64,000 bases of DNA, taken from positions 186,001 through 250,000 of the forward strand of contig NZ_SCFM01000007.1 of NCBI RefSeq assembly GCF_004138295.1, in the 5' to 3' direction. The notes below the pieces were generated by a model. The model saw only the letters and a list, made by a program, of their open reading frames with translations. It had not been told where the DNA came from and did not search any database. The translations under genes and the position numbers were made by a program. The DNA is from Ectobacillus funiculus (GTDB lineage Bacteria > Bacillota > Bacilli > Bacillales > Bacillaceae_G). Below, piece by piece: positions 50,333 to 59,212 of the stretch; within the stretch, counting starts at the first letter, position 1; every line of letters begins with the position of its first letter.

Positions 50333-50898
50333 TCAACTTGTTCCTCCTTGAGCAATGCATTATACGTGTAGAACGTGAGCGGATAAATCGTTTGGTCTTT
50401 CTTCATTAGAAACCCAATCGTATTCTTTACCGCCTGCAGGAGTGCCGCCCGCAAATTTGTGCGAGCCAACACTCTCACGTCCTCAACCCCGGAAAATTTC
50501 CGGCCTGGCTCGATATAATCAGCCACGTAAATAATAGTATCTAGCAGCGTCATATTCTCGTGTCCGCTTGTATGATACGTAATAGCCTGTAAAATTTCAT
50601 AGTCAGTTATGCCGACTTCTTTTTCCACCAGATAGGCACCGACAGGAGCATGCCATAATTCCTTATTATGCTCCAATAAATCTTGCGGCATATTCTGTTC
50701 CTTGATAATTTGTTCCATTTCCGCAATCGGCCTGCACTTTGCGTAATCATGAAAAATGGCAGCCAATTCCGCCTTTTTCACATCAGCCCCATATATTTCG
50801 GCAAGCTCAATGGCCGTTTCCATTACACCGATTGTATGAATGTAGCGCTTTTCATGCATTTGCTTGCGGACGATTTCCAACGCTTGCTGCCGCTCCAT
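50329..50898 (-). CDS. yqeK: HD-domain Ap4A hydrolase YqeK
   Basis: 189 aa from the ATG at 50898 (GAGAGGAATGG upstream). HD motif [49 protein letters not shown]. Symmetrical diadenosine-tetraphosphate hydrolase. Its 5' end overlaps the nadD 3' end by 47 nt. Confidence 0.93.
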   Translation of the reverse strand: MERQQALEIVRKQMHEKRYIHTIGVMETAIELAEIYGADVKKAELAAIFHDYAKCRPIAEMEQIIKEQNMPQDLLEHNKELWHAPVGAYLVEKEVGITDYEILQAITYHTSGHENMTLLDTIIYVADYIEPGRKFSGVEDVRVLARTNLRAALLQAVKNTIGFLMKKDQTIYPLTFYTYNALLKEEQVE

Positions 50899-51457
50899 AT
50901 ACCCCATTCCTCTCAATATAATCCTGAACCTTTTCCGGAAGCAAATAACGAGTTGTTCTCCCCTTCATAAATCGTTCGCGGATTAACGAAGAGGACACGG
51001 AAAATTCCGGTATTTCCAGTGTAACTATATCATATGGAGACGACAATGTGTATCCAGGGCGCGTCACTCCGACGAAGGTGGCGAGCGCAAGCAGCCCTTC
51101 AACCCGATACCATTTCGGCAAATATTCCACCATATCGCCGCCAATGATAAAGTAAAAGCTAGTATCTGGATGTGCTTCCTTAAGCTCTAGCATTGTATCG
51201 TATGTGTAAGAAGGTCCTTGACGCTCTAATTCGACAAGACAAAGGGAGAAATACGGCTCCCCTTCAATCGCAAGCTTCAGCATCTCAACCCGATCATGTG
51301 TGCTTGTCACATGCTTCTCCAGCTTATGCGGCGGGGAAGCATTCGGCATAAACCACACTTCATCCAACCGCAAAGCATCGTACACCTCGTTAGCTATCAA
51401 CAAATGCCCATTATGCGGCGGATCGAACGTACCGCCAATTATACCAATTCTCTTCAT
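50852..51457 (-). CDS. nadD: Nicotinate-nucleotide adenylyltransferase
   Basis: 201 aa; makes deamido-NAD from NaMN and [21 protein letters not shown] (nucleotidyltransferase motif), [10 protein letters not shown]-type motif [11 protein letters not shown] near the end. Its C-terminus is about ten residues longer than usual because it runs into the yqeK start region. Overlaps yhbY by 4 nt. Confidence 0.95.
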   Translation of the reverse strand: MKRIGIIGGTFDPPHNGHLLIANEVYDALRLDEVWFMPNASPPHKLEKHVTSTHDRVEMLKLAIEGEPYFSLCLVELERQGPSYTYDTMLELKEAHPDTSFYFIIGGDMVEYLPKWYRVEGLLALATFVGVTRPGYTLSSPYDIVTLEIPEFSVSSSLIRERFMKGRTTRYLLPEKVQDYIERNGVYGAAASVGNRPQANA

Positions 51458-51744
51458 GGCAGAACGATTTGTTTATGATCCTGCGATTCTTTATATAACA
51501 CAATCGTACTTCCAATTACCTGCACCAGTTCCGCTCCCGCGCCGCTAGACAATTCCTCCGCAACCTCGTGACGATCTTCCTCGCAGTTTTGCAACACACT
51601 TACCTTAATTAACTCTCGTGTTTCAATTGCCTCTTGAATATGCTTAATCAAATGCTCGTTCACGCCGCCTTTACCGACTTGGAAAATCGGTGTGAGATGG
51701 TGCGCCTGCGAGCGCAAATACCGTTTTTGTTTTCCTGTTAACAT
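51454..51744 (-). CDS. yhbY: YhbY family RNA-binding protein
   Basis: 96 aa from the ATG at 51744 (TGGAGGAT upstream, within the aroE tail). CRM domain with [26 protein letters not shown] and [11 protein letters not shown]. Associates with pre-50S particles. Equivalent of yqeI. Confidence 0.94.
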   Translation of the reverse strand: MLTGKQKRYLRSQAHHLTPIFQVGKGGVNEHLIKHIQEAIETRELIKVSVLQNCEEDRHEVAEELSSGAGAELVQVIGSTIVLYKESQDHKQIVLP

Positions 51745-51748
51745 AAAT

Positions 51749-52582
51749 TTATCCTCCAAGCTTTGTTATGACAATTTGTTTCATCCGCTCTACATCCGGC
51801 CATTGACTTGTCCACATTTCAAACGCCATCGCGCCTTGATATACAAACATATCAATGCCGTTTTGAATCACTGCTCCATGCTGCTGCGCAGCTTGAAGCA
51901 ACGCTGTTTGGCGTGGATTATAGATAATATCTGAAACGATCGCGCCTTCTTTTAGCTGTTGCAGCTGTAAAGGAGTATCCTGTACATGCGGATACATCCC
52001 GAGAGTTGTCGTTTGAATAATAATATCATATTCATGATGACGTTCTTGCGCCTGCTGCATTGTAAGCGCCTCGGCTTGTATGCTGTAGCGGCACGACCCG
52101 ATGAGCTCTGCAGCTTTTTCAAGCGTCCGATTCGCAATATCAACAGCTGCAACGCCCATTGATGCAAGCGTGAAAAAAATGGCACGGCTTGCTCCTCCCG
52201 CTCCGATAATTAAAATACGCTTTTGATGGAGCGGCTCCTTACTTATAGACTGCAACGAACGAACATACCCTATTCCGTCCGTATTATAGCCTATTAGCTT
52301 TCCATCGCGATTCACAACCGTGTTCACCGCACCAATTTGCCGCGCTAACTCATCAATTTCATCTAAATATTGCATAATATTCACTTTATGAGGAGTTGTC
52401 ACATTGAAACCTGACAGCCCAATGGCTTTAAAGCCCTTCACTGCATCCCCAAGCTTTTCCTCCTCAATCGCAAACGCATGATAATGCGCATCAATTCCTA
52501 AAGCAGCAAATGCATCATTGTGCATATGCGGTGATAAAGAATGCCCAATTGGATTGCCAATTACACCGTATAGCTGTTTCAT
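51749..52582 (-). CDS. aroE: Shikimate dehydrogenase AroE
   Basis: 277 aa; NADPH-dependent reduction of 3-dehydroshikimate. Substrate motif [17 protein letters not shown], catalytic Lys/Asp in NVTTPHK and YNTDG, cofactor motif [11 protein letters not shown], and NRTLEKA. Its stop sits 4 nt before yhbY. Confidence 0.95.
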   Translation of the reverse strand: MKQLYGVIGNPIGHSLSPHMHNDAFAALGIDAHYHAFAIEEEKLGDAVKGFKAIGLSGFNVTTPHKVNIMQYLDEIDELARQIGAVNTVVNRDGKLIGYNTDGIGYVRSLQSISKEPLHQKRILIIGAGGASRAIFFTLASMGVAAVDIANRTLEKAAELIGSCRYSIQAEALTMQQAQERHHEYDIIIQTTTLGMYPHVQDTPLQLQQLKEGAIVSDIIYNPRQTALLQAAQQHGAVIQNGIDMFVYQGAMAFEMWTSQWPDVERMKQIVITKLGG

Positions 52583-52645
52583 ATTCTTCTCTCCATTTGC
52601 CTATTTGTATTTTTTGCAAGAAGATCATCAGAATTCTAACAGGTA

Positions 52646-53752
52646 TTAAATCAAAGACCTCCGCAGTGAAGCACCCACACCTTTTGGCACATGTACAACA
52701 ACCTTCGCGCCCGGTTCATTTACTGTCACCCAGCCTAATCCAGAGAATACAATATCCGTTTTTCTTTCATGAATTGTAAATTCATGCTTTACAAGCTCCG
52801 GAAACTCCTTCAATTCTTCTCCTGATGGAGGTGTTAGCAGTTCTCCAAGATGATTTTCATATAGATCGTTCGCTTTTTCCAGCTTCGTACGATGGATTTT
52901 TAGATGATTGGACATATAACAAACGAAAGAACGTCTGCCGCCGCTCACATAATCCAGACGCGCTAATCCGCCAAAAAAGAGCGTTTGCTGCTCATTCAAT
53001 TGAAACACCATCGCCTTTACTTCCTTCGTTGGTGTAATCACCTTTAAGCTTTTCTTATCTACAAAATGGGCCATTTGATGATGGTTAATAATTCCCGGTG
53101 TATCATACATGGAGGATTCATCATCTAGCGGAATATCAATTAAATCGAGCGTTGTTCCTGGAAAATGCGATGTTGTAATCACGTTCTCTGTTTCATCACT
53201 AAACTGCTTGATCATACGGTTAATGAACGTTGATTTCCCAACATTCGTGCAGCCGACAACATAGACATCTCTTCCCTCGCGATAATGCTCAATTGCACCC
53301 GCCAATTCCTCAATACCGTTTCCCTTCGCGGCGCTAATTAAAAATACATCCTCAGGCTTGAGTCCAAGCTGCTTAGCACTATACTTCATCCAATGAATTA
53401 CTTTTTCCGCCTTCACAGATTTCGGGATGAGATCCGCTTTGTTTCCAACAAGCAGCACTTTATTGCCCCCCACAAAACGATGCAAACCCGGCAGCCAGCT
53501 TCCGTTAAAATCAAAAATATCTACAATCTTTACAACAAGCGCATCCGTCTGACCAATACCATTCAAAATGCGAAGAAAATCATCATCTGTTAAGGATACA
53601 TCTTGAATGTCGTTATAATGCTTTAGACGAAAACAACGCTGACATATAAGCGGCTCCTTCTCTAAAGCCGATGGCGGCGCATAGCCGATCCCTTGTTTAT
53701 CCTCCGTTTGAACTAAAACGCCGCACCCGATACATTTCATTGCTTCTGTCAA
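52646..53752 (-). CDS. yqeH: Circularly permuted GTPase YqeH
   Basis: 368 aa. N-terminal treble-clef zinc finger (CIGCGVLVQ ... CQRCFRLKHY), then permuted G motifs in the order G4 NKAD, G5 SAAKGNG, G1 GCTNVGKST, G2 TTSHFPGTT, G3 DTPG, and a C-terminal TRAP-like domain. Needed for 30S assembly. Upstream of aroE, downstream of yqeG. Confidence 0.95.
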   Translation of the reverse strand: MTEAMKCIGCGVLVQTEDKQGIGYAPPSALEKEPLICQRCFRLKHYNDIQDVSLTDDDFLRILNGIGQTDALVVKIVDIFDFNGSWLPGLHRFVGGNKVLLVGNKADLIPKSVKAEKVIHWMKYSAKQLGLKPEDVFLISAAKGNGIEELAGAIEHYREGRDVYVVGCTNVGKSTFINRMIKQFSDETENVITTSHFPGTTLDLIDIPLDDESSMYDTPGIINHHQMAHFVDKKSLKVITPTKEVKAMVFQLNEQQTLFFGGLARLDYVSGGRRSFVCYMSNHLKIHRTKLEKANDLYENHLGELLTPPSGEELKEFPELVKHEFTIHERKTDIVFSGLGWVTVNEPGAKVVVHVPKGVGASLRRSLI

Positions 53753-53755
53753 TCG

Positions 53756-54271
53756 TTATTCCTCCCATTGAATTAAACCTTTTTGTCTTAAATTCCGCAT
53801 AATCTGCCGCTCAACCTTCCGATTAAACCGCGTCACGAAGCCATCTGTCTGCGCCACAGGCACAACAAGAATCGTATATAAACCGAGACGGTTGCCTCCA
53901 AGTACATCTGTAAGCAGCTGATCCCCGATTACAACAACATCCGACGCCTGAAGCTCCATCGTAGCTAATGCCTGTTTAAAGGCGCGGTTCATTGGCTTAC
54001 GAGCGCTATGAATAAATGGAATGAGCAACGGGTCAGCGAAATCTTTTACTCGTTGTTCATTATTATTAGATACAACCGTAACCTTAATGCCGTTCTCCTT
54101 CATACTTTCGAGCCATCGTTCCAACTCTGGCGTAGCATTCGGTCTATCCCATTCGATAAGCGTATTATCAAGATCCGTAATGATGCCCTTTATACCGCGT
54201 TCTTTCAATGAATAGGGCGAAATTTCATATACATTCTTCACATATTCGCTCGGCAAAAATAATTTAAGCAT
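53756..54271 (-). CDS. yqeG: HAD superfamily phosphatase YqeG (IIIA)
   Basis: 171 aa. HAD motif I DLDNTLIEWD (Asp nucleophile), motif II VTVVSNN, motif III region KPMNRAFKQAL and GDQLLTDVLGGN. Relatives dephosphorylate phosphatidylglycerol-phosphate in yeast and plants, so a lipid role is possible. First gene of the yqeG-yqeM operon. Confidence 0.93.
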   Translation of the reverse strand: MLKLFLPSEYVKNVYEISPYSLKERGIKGIITDLDNTLIEWDRPNATPELERWLESMKENGIKVTVVSNNNEQRVKDFADPLLIPFIHSARKPMNRAFKQALATMELQASDVVVIGDQLLTDVLGGNRLGLYTILVVPVAQTDGFVTRFNRKVERQIMRNLRQKGLIQWEE

Positions 54272-54336
54272 ACTTTCATCTCTTTCAAAGGAATTTTATG
54301 TAAAAATTTTTCGACAGCATTTTTCGCAAATCTCTC

Positions 54337-54436
54337 TGTGGATAAATATATACACAGTTTCCACTCAAACGCTTTCTTTCAATTCTAACATTACACACAA
54401 TTTTTGCACAGATTGCCCACACCAAGGTGTGGATAA
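54337..54436. promoter_or_regulatory. DnaA boxes upstream of sda
   Basis: Two exact TGTGGATAA (TTATCCACA on the other strand) at 54337-54345 and 54428-54436, with weaker ATATACACA (54347-54355) and TTGCCCACA (about 54413-54421) between. Clustered DnaA boxes here match the known DnaA control of sda. Confidence 0.82.
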
Positions 54437-54444
54437 CCGAGGCG

Positions 54445-54473
54445 TTGTGACACTGGAATATTTTTGATACAGT
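54445..54473 (+). promoter_or_regulatory. Candidate promoter of sda
   Basis: TTGTGA, 17 bp, TACAGT; a TATACT follows 5 bp later. Located just after the second DnaA box. Confidence 0.45.
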
Positions 54474-54533
54474 ATACTCAACAAAACGATACAGACAGCT
54501 TCTCTATCATTTCTTAGGAGGTGGCATGGAACT

Positions 54534-54680
54534 ATGGAAAAATTATCAGATGAATTGCTTGCTGAATCTTATTATAAAGCAAAAGAGCTGAAATTAAATC
54601 CTGAGTTCATCCTGCTGATTAAACAAGAAATTATTCGCCGTTCCTTAGAGGACAAGCTTGATCAAAAGCGTTCATCATAG
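54534..54680 (+). CDS. sda: Sporulation inhibitor Sda
   Basis: 48 aa: [20 protein letters not shown], then [20 protein letters not shown], a helical hairpin as in B. subtilis Sda. Binds KinA and blocks Spo0A phosphorelay when replication is disturbed. AGGAGG lies 12 nt upstream of the ATG at 54534; an out-of-frame ATG at 54526 is nearer. Position after yqeG agrees with B. subtilis. Confidence 0.9.
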   Translation: MEKLSDELLAESYYKAKELKLNPEFILLIKQEIIRRSLEDKLDQKRSS

Positions 54681-54681
54681 A

Positions 54682-54739
54682 TAAAGAAAACTCGTCGAAT
54701 GGTCTCTCGGCTAGAAATTTATACTTTCTTAAAGTGTAA
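54682..54739 (+). repeat. Element A, internally deleted copy 16
   Basis: 5' end TAAAGAAAACTCG fused to TCGAATGGTCTC and GGCTAGAAATTTATAC, TTAAAGTGTAA; about 75 bp missing from the middle. Starts 1 nt after the sda stop and is followed by element B copy 3. Confidence 0.8.
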
Positions 54740-54794
54740 GAAAAGCGGACAAGGCCCACCATTGCTCCCGTAGTAACGCAACTGGCAAACGCCT
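54738..54794 (+). repeat. Element B, 5' fragment copy 3
   Basis: AGAAAAGCGGACAAGGCCCA, TTGCTCCCGTAGTAACGC, then similarity fades. Adjacent to element A copy 16, like the A/B pairs at 40914-41117. Confidence 0.6.
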
Positions 54795-54825
54795 AAAAAA
54801 CTTTCTACTCTCATAAAGAAAACCG

Positions 54826-54858
54826 AAAAAGAGCCATCTAAAAAGAAGGCTCTTCTCT
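54826..54858 (-). terminator. Intrinsic terminator of psd
   Basis: AAGAGCC / GGCTCTT stem around ATCTAAAAAGAA with T5 on the minus strand, 23 nt past the psd stop. Confidence 0.78.
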
Positions 54859-54880
54859 TTCTAACACAAAATCGGCATCT

Positions 54881-55666
54881 TTACAACCTTTTCTGCACTG
54901 CCAGCCGTTGTCCTACCCGGATTTGCTGTCCCCGTTGCAAAGCTGGATTCACTTCCACCATGTTGCGTTCGAATAAAAGGACAACGGTTGAGCCAAATGT
55001 GAAGTAAGCCATTTCTTCTCCTTTTTGCAAAGCATCATTTCTATGCAGTAATTCGATGCTGTTCACGAACATCGCACCAACCTTGACGATAGCAACTTGC
55101 TTCCCTTCACTCGCAACCTCTGTGACTACCCGATAATTTTTTGAGAGCGGCTCCCTTCCGTACGCAAGGCCAAGCCTGTTAACCGGATAGGATTTTCTCC
55201 CCAGCTCAAACCTCCTTAGCACAACGCCGCTAATCGGACTATGAATCCGGTGATAGTGACTCGGGCTTAAATATAGTACGATATATGTACCGCCTCGATA
55301 TACAGAAGCCGCTGCCTCGCTGCCCAGCATGTCGCTAAGGGAATAACGCTTGCCTTTTACAACAAAGTCAGTTGATTCTTCAATTGGACCATAAGCCTCG
55401 AACACTCCATCAACCGGACTGCTAATCACCGACGGATCGGGATCAACAGGACGCACGCTCTCCTTTAGCTTTCTTGTAAACAGCTCATGCAGCGTGCGGT
55501 AGTCCTTTAATTCTTTTTCCATCTCACCATGTTGTATTTGGAATACTCTTGCATATGATGGTATTATCATGGCGCTTAGGCGGGACTGTGCAAACTTGCG
55601 TAGCAAATAGGATGTGATTCGCCCGTTTGTTAATTCAATCAAAAATCGATACAATGTACGCCGCAA
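54881..55666 (-). CDS. psd: Phosphatidylserine decarboxylase proenzyme
   Basis: 261 aa from a TTG at 55666 (GGGAGG upstream). Makes phosphatidylethanolamine. Membrane-associated N-terminus, [22 protein letters not shown] (catalytic-site histidine), and the self-cleavage site FGST near the C-terminus (usually LGST), where Ser becomes the pyruvoyl group. Divergent from pssA, its pathway partner. Confidence 0.94.
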   Translation of the reverse strand: MRRTLYRFLIELTNGRITSYLLRKFAQSRLSAMIIPSYARVFQIQHGEMEKELKDYRTLHELFTRKLKESVRPVDPDPSVISSPVDGVFEAYGPIEESTDFVVKGKRYSLSDMLGSEAAASVYRGGTYIVLYLSPSHYHRIHSPISGVVLRRFELGRKSYPVNRLGLAYGREPLSKNYRVVTEVASEGKQVAIVKVGAMFVNSIELLHRNDALQKGEEMAYFTFGSTVVLLFERNMVEVNPALQRGQQIRVGQRLAVQKRL

Positions 55667-55771
55667 ATATGAAACCTCCCAAAATTTGTCTTTACGAATA
55701 CGTGTTTCTTCTTTACAATATTGCTATTATATTCTAAAATCTATTCTCAATCTATAAGGAGTGAACAGCCT

Positions 55772-56311
55772 TTGTTTTTTCTAGAAAATCTAGATGCTAC
55801 ACTTAAGAAGCTCAAATCCCAGACCGCCAATATCTTCACTTTGCTTAACTTATCATTAGGAAGCGCTTCCATATTATTTACCGTCCGAAACGAACTGAAT
55901 CTTGCTCTTATTTTTATTTTTTTGGCTGCTTTGTCAGATCGTTTTGATGGAATGATCGCTCGTAAATTAGGCATTGAATCAGAGCTTGGTAAGCAGCTCG
56001 ATTCGCTGTGTGACCTCGTTTCCTTCGGTGTGGCCCCCGCCCTCTTGCTATATCAAGGAGCACTGCACGAATATAGTGCACCAGCTGTATTTTTCACTAC
56101 ATTATACATAGCATCCGGCGCCTTTCGCCTCGCGCGCTTTAATGTATCCGAATCAAATGGCTATTTTCAAGGAGTTCCGATTACTGTAGCTGGCTGTCTC
56201 GTGACGCTCGGCTATTTCCTGATTGGCTTTGTACCAGGCTGGGCTCTCCTATCTTTGCTGCTGCTTCTTTCCTTTTTAATGGTGAGCAGCTTTACAGTTA
56301 AAAAGGTATAA
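55772..56311 (+). CDS. pssA: CDP-diacylglycerol-serine O-phosphatidyltransferase
   Basis: 179 aa from a TTG at 55772 (AAGGAGTG upstream; the upstream ATG at 55721 lacks a site). CDP-alcohol phosphotransferase motif DRFDGMIARKLGIESELGKQ, followed by LDSLCD, gives the DGxxAR-x8-Gxxx Dxxx D pattern. Several membrane helices. Produces phosphatidylserine, the substrate of Psd. Confidence 0.93.
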   Translation: MFFLENLDATLKKLKSQTANIFTLLNLSLGSASILFTVRNELNLALIFIFLAALSDRFDGMIARKLGIESELGKQLDSLCDLVSFGVAPALLLYQGALHEYSAPAVFFTTLYIASGAFRLARFNVSESNGYFQGVPITVAGCLVTLGYFLIGFVPGWALLSLLLLLSFLMVSSFTVKKV

Positions 56312-56312
56312 G

Positions 56313-56434
56313 GATTGGCGATCCCTGCCCTTGAGCGAAGACAGCGGCGTAGTTACGCTTATATTATTTTCCTGAAATTTCCTTCTGTATCGAATTGTCT
56401 TCCGGCTAGAAATTTATCTTTTCTGAAAGAGTAA
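56313..56434 (+). repeat. Element A, copy 17 lacking 5' end
   Basis: Begins GATTGGCGATCCCTGCCC right after the pssA stop, then GAGCGAAGACAGCGGCGTAG, CTGAAATTTCCTTC, TCCGGCTAGAAATTTATC. Abuts the sigK terminator. Confidence 0.82.
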
Positions 56435-56436
56435 AA

Positions 56437-56475
56437 AAGGCGCCCCCAACAAGCTCTGGGGAGCGCCTCTTTTTA
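56437..56475 (-). terminator. Intrinsic terminator of sigK
   Basis: GAGGCGCTCCCC pairs with GGGGGCGCCTT, then T6 on the minus strand. Confidence 0.88.
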
Positions 56476-57186
56476 CTCTTTCGCCTTCTTTTCCTTCTCT
56501 GCCCTTACAAACTCATGAAACATCTTCATAAGCGCACGCTTTTCAATCCGTGATACATAGCTTCTTGAAATACCAAGTGCCTTGGCAATTTCCCGCTGCG
56601 TCTTCTCCTTCTCCATCCCAAGACCGAATCGGTTGACGACAACCTCTTTCTCACGCTCATCCAGCACATCAATATACTCCCTAATTTTCTCAAGCTCCAT
56701 ACTAAGCTGAATCGTATCAATTACATCCTCAGACTCTGATTTCAAAATATCAATTAAAGAAATTTCATTTCCTTCTTTGTCCTGGCCAATTGGATCATGA
56801 AGAGATACATCCTTCTTTGTTTTCTTTAACGCACGCAGGTGCATCAGAATCTCATTTTCAATACACCGTGCCGCATACGTTGCCAGCTTCGTTCCTTTTC
56901 CTTGTGAAAAGCTTTCGATCGCTTTAATTAAACCAATCGTTCCAATCGAGATCAAATCTTCTGCATCTTCCCCAGTGTTTTCAAACTTCTTGACAATATG
57001 CGCCACCAGCCGAAGATTATGTTCTATTAGCAAATTCCGGGCATTTGCATCACCTTGCTCCATCAATTCCAAGTATCTTCTTTCGTCATCAGGCGAGAGC
57101 GGTTGCGGAAACGCATTGTTCTTGACATAGGAAACGAACAGCAAAAGTTCTTTCAGCATATAAGCAATCGCTGCTAATAACCCCAT
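56473..57186 (-). CDS. sigK: Pro-sigma-K, sporulation sigma factor
   Basis: 237 aa from the ATG at 57186 (GGAGGTG upstream). N-terminal hydrophobic pro-sequence [20 protein letters not shown] removed by SpoIVFB. Region 2 [40 protein letters not shown]; region 4 [20 protein letters not shown]. The gene is continuous, not split by a skin element. Late mother-cell programme (coat, lysis). Confidence 0.96.
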   Translation of the reverse strand: MGLLAAIAYMLKELLLFVSYVKNNAFPQPLSPDDERRYLELMEQGDANARNLLIEHNLRLVAHIVKKFENTGEDAEDLISIGTIGLIKAIESFSQGKGTKLATYAARCIENEILMHLRALKKTKKDVSLHDPIGQDKEGNEISLIDILKSESEDVIDTIQLSMELEKIREYIDVLDEREKEVVVNRFGLGMEKEKTQREIAKALGISRSYVSRIEKRALMKMFHEFVRAEKEKKAKE

Positions 57187-57215
57187 CCCTTCACCTCCGC
57201 GAAAATAGTGTTCGT

Positions 57216-57244
57216 TATTATATGTATGCGGGGATAAGGGTGTT
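57216..57244 (-). promoter_or_regulatory. Candidate sigma-E/K promoter of sigK
   Basis: Minus strand: AACA, 16 bp, CATATAATA, which fits the sigma-K pattern AC-N16/17-CATANNNTA and the similar sigma-E -10. About 30 bp before the start codon. Confidence 0.5.
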
Positions 57245-57294
57245 TTTGTTTGTACTAGGGGGATTTTAAGGAACTTGGTTATACATTCGTCCAT

Positions 57295-57501
57295 TCATCC
57301 TACCAAGCACTGAAAAGGCATACAGGTCGCCCTGCATGCCTTTTCAGTGTAGGATTCTTCAAATGATAATAACATCTCCTGACAGGTCACGATACTTGCA
57401 TTCTCCAGGAAATAAGCTTGTCCATTGATCACTAACTCCAAGCGGACATAGACATCTCCAAGATGTTTTCAACTCCTGATTTTTTTCCTTTTATGCCTCA
57501 T
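57295..57501 (-). pseudogene. Possible small gene after bdbC, with in-frame stop
   Basis: An ATG at 57501 overlaps the bdbC stop and opens MRHKRKKIRS, then TGA (57469-57471), then 57 open codons reading KHLGDVYVRLELVINGQAYF and SIVTCQEMLLSFEESY. Codon choice after the stop looks like coding sequence. No family recognised. Could be a nonsense-disrupted gene or chance. Confidence 0.3.
57308..57349. other. Long near-perfect inverted repeat
   Basis: CACTGAAAAGGCATACAGG and CCTGCATGCCTTTTCAGTG pair 18 of 19 around TCGC. Possible terminator of bdbC despite lacking a T run. Confidence 0.65.
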
Positions 57502-57901
57502 TAGACTGCTTTCGGAGCATTAGCATAGTGATTGTAATGATAGTAAATGCACAAAATGCTAAAAATGGTATCGTAATAAATCCCAACCAATTTATATAAT
57601 GCCCTGAACAAGGAACACCACTTGTACATATCTCGATTTTTTGAAGAAAAGGGATCTTTTGTAATCCATAATGATAACCGGATACAAGCATTCCAGTGAT
57701 AGAAAGCGGAAGAACATACTTATAGATAGTTCGCTCTTTATTATAAAAAGCAATTCCAATAAAAACAGTCAATGGGTACATTAAAATCCGTTGATACCAA
57801 CAGAGGGTGCAAGGAATAAAGTGCATAACCTCGCTAAAAAATAAACTCCCTAATGTAGCCACGATAGCTGTCAGCCAGGCTACGATGAATAATGGATTCA
57901 T
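57491..57901 (-). CDS. bdbC: Thiol-disulfide oxidoreductase BdbC (DsbB-like)
   Basis: 136 aa, four membrane helices. Active cysteine pairs C31-C34 (CTLC) and C92/C98 (CTSGVPC). Reoxidises its partner BdbD using quinone. Overlaps nothing; begins 2 nt after bdbD. In B. subtilis the pair supports folding of ComGC and ComEC, which fits a competent relative. Confidence 0.93.
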   Translation of the reverse strand: MNPLFIVAWLTAIVATLGSLFFSEVMHFIPCTLCWYQRILMYPLTVFIGIAFYNKERTIYKYVLPLSITGMLVSGYHYGLQKIPFLQKIEICTSGVPCSGHYINWLGFITIPFLAFCAFTIITITMLMLRKQSNEA

Positions 57902-57903
57902 TG

Positions 57904-58596
57904 TTATTTCTTCTCCTTCGCCGCATCCTCTACCATCTGGTTGAACTCATCCCATGTATTCCCTTCAAATTTCTTTCCATTGATAAATAAAGTTGGTGTC
58001 CCATCCACTTTAAGATTTTTGACATGCAACAAATCCTGTTCTAAAGCGGATTTTGCTTTTTTCTGCTGAAATGCCTCCATAACCTTATTTGTATCATCAT
58101 CATTAGCGACTTCTTTCAATGTGTCTTTGAGAAAAGATTCTGTATATAAGTCTATTGCTTCATATTTAGAATCCTCCGGCTGTTTGCTGTATAATTGGTC
58201 ATGAAACTTCCAAAAGGTCTCGTTGCCAAGTTCCTGATAAACAGTTTCAGCAAATAGAGCAGAACGATTAGAGTCTGTATTGATAAACGGATCATTCATA
58301 AAATAGAAGGTCGCGATTCCAGTTTCAACATACTTTTCCTTAATTTGCGGGAAATTTGTAGCATTAAAATTCTTACAAACTGGACACTTATAATCTCCAA
58401 ATTCAACAATTTTTACTGGAGCAGCCGCATCCCCTATATAAGGCTGGTTTTTATAGTTAATCACCGCCTCCGTCTTAGAGAAGTTCCCTATAAGCAGCAA
58501 GCCTAACACACATAGACTAAAAACCCCTACAATCCAAAAAAACCACTTAGGAGAAGCTTGTTTAGATGCAATCTTCGATTTTTTCTCTGCTTTCAA
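57904..58596 (-). CDS. bdbD: Thiol-disulfide oxidoreductase BdbD (DsbA-like)
   Basis: 230 aa. N-terminal membrane anchor (residues 18-38), thioredoxin fold with CPVC at 71-74, helical insertion, and cis-Pro in VDGTPTLFINGKKF. Oxidises exported proteins together with bdbC downstream. Confidence 0.93.
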   Translation of the reverse strand: MKAEKKSKIASKQASPKWFFWIVGVFSLCVLGLLLIGNFSKTEAVINYKNQPYIGDAAAPVKIVEFGDYKCPVCKNFNATNFPQIKEKYVETGIATFYFMNDPFINTDSNRSALFAETVYQELGNETFWKFHDQLYSKQPEDSKYEAIDLYTESFLKDTLKEVANDDDTNKVMEAFQQKKAKSALEQDLLHVKNLKVDGTPTLFINGKKFEGNTWDEFNQMVEDAAKEKK

Positions 58597-58627
58597 CTAT
58601 TCCCACTCCATTCTCGTAGATTTTATA

Positions 58628-58760
58628 TAAAGAAAACTCACCGATTGGCGAGCCCTGCCCTTGAGCGAAGACAGAGGTGTAGTTGCACTTACACTTTGTT
58701 CCTAAAATTTCCGGCTACGTCGAATGATCCCCCAGCTAGAAATTTACACTTAAAGTGCAA
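58628..58760 (+). repeat. Element A, full copy 18
   Basis: TAAAGAAAACTCACCGATTG, GAGCGAAGACAGAGGTGTAG, CTTACACTTTG and TTAAAGTGCAAG arms, CCTAAAATTTCCGGCTACG, CCAGCTAGAAATTTACAC. Upstream of bdbD. Confidence 0.86.
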
Positions 58761-58821
58761 GATAACTACCAGTGATAATTGAAGGGAAAAGATTCATTTT
58801 CCCTTGCTTTCTTCCTATTTG

Positions 58822-58838
58822 CACTACATAAGGTAGTG
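58822..58838. promoter_or_regulatory. Palindromic operator candidate 1
   Basis: CACTAC-N5-GTAGTG. Identical arms and spacing to the site at 59018. Confidence 0.5.
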
Positions 58839-59017
58839 CGAAAGGTTAAAAGCTTCAGTCTAAATATTGCTTAGTTATTAGGTTACGTATGTATTTACCA
58901 AAAATACAGCTAAAAACAGTGCCCCCTATCAGTGTTAGATGACTGCTTTTAACTATTTTGATAGGTTACTAAGTCCGACGAACTCCCTCATTTATACATA
59001 GCATGTCTAACCCTAAA

Positions 59018-59034
59018 CACTACAAATTGTAGTG
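59018..59034. promoter_or_regulatory. Palindromic operator candidate 2
   Basis: CACTAC-AAATT-GTAGTG within a longer dyad TAAACACTACAA / TTGTAGTGTTTA (59014-59038). The arms resemble BlaI/MecI/CopY-type sites (TACA..TGTA), but no such repressor gene is visible nearby. The gap 58761-59212 shows no intact gene. Confidence 0.55.
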
Positions 59035-59212
59035 TTTAATGAGGAATAAGTCAAATATTAAATACTCAATTTGTAATGGATGTTAAAAAGTTACTTTTCT
59101 CACTTGCTCCAAATGCAGCCATGGCAAGGAACACAAATCCCCTGCCATAGCTCTGCTACGACTTTACAAGCGGTAGTTTCGCTTCTTGCCCTGATAAATT
59201 TTTTAATGTTAG

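Noticed and set aside
56473-57186. Skin element in sigK
   Set aside because: The sigK frame is continuous from pro-sequence to region 4.
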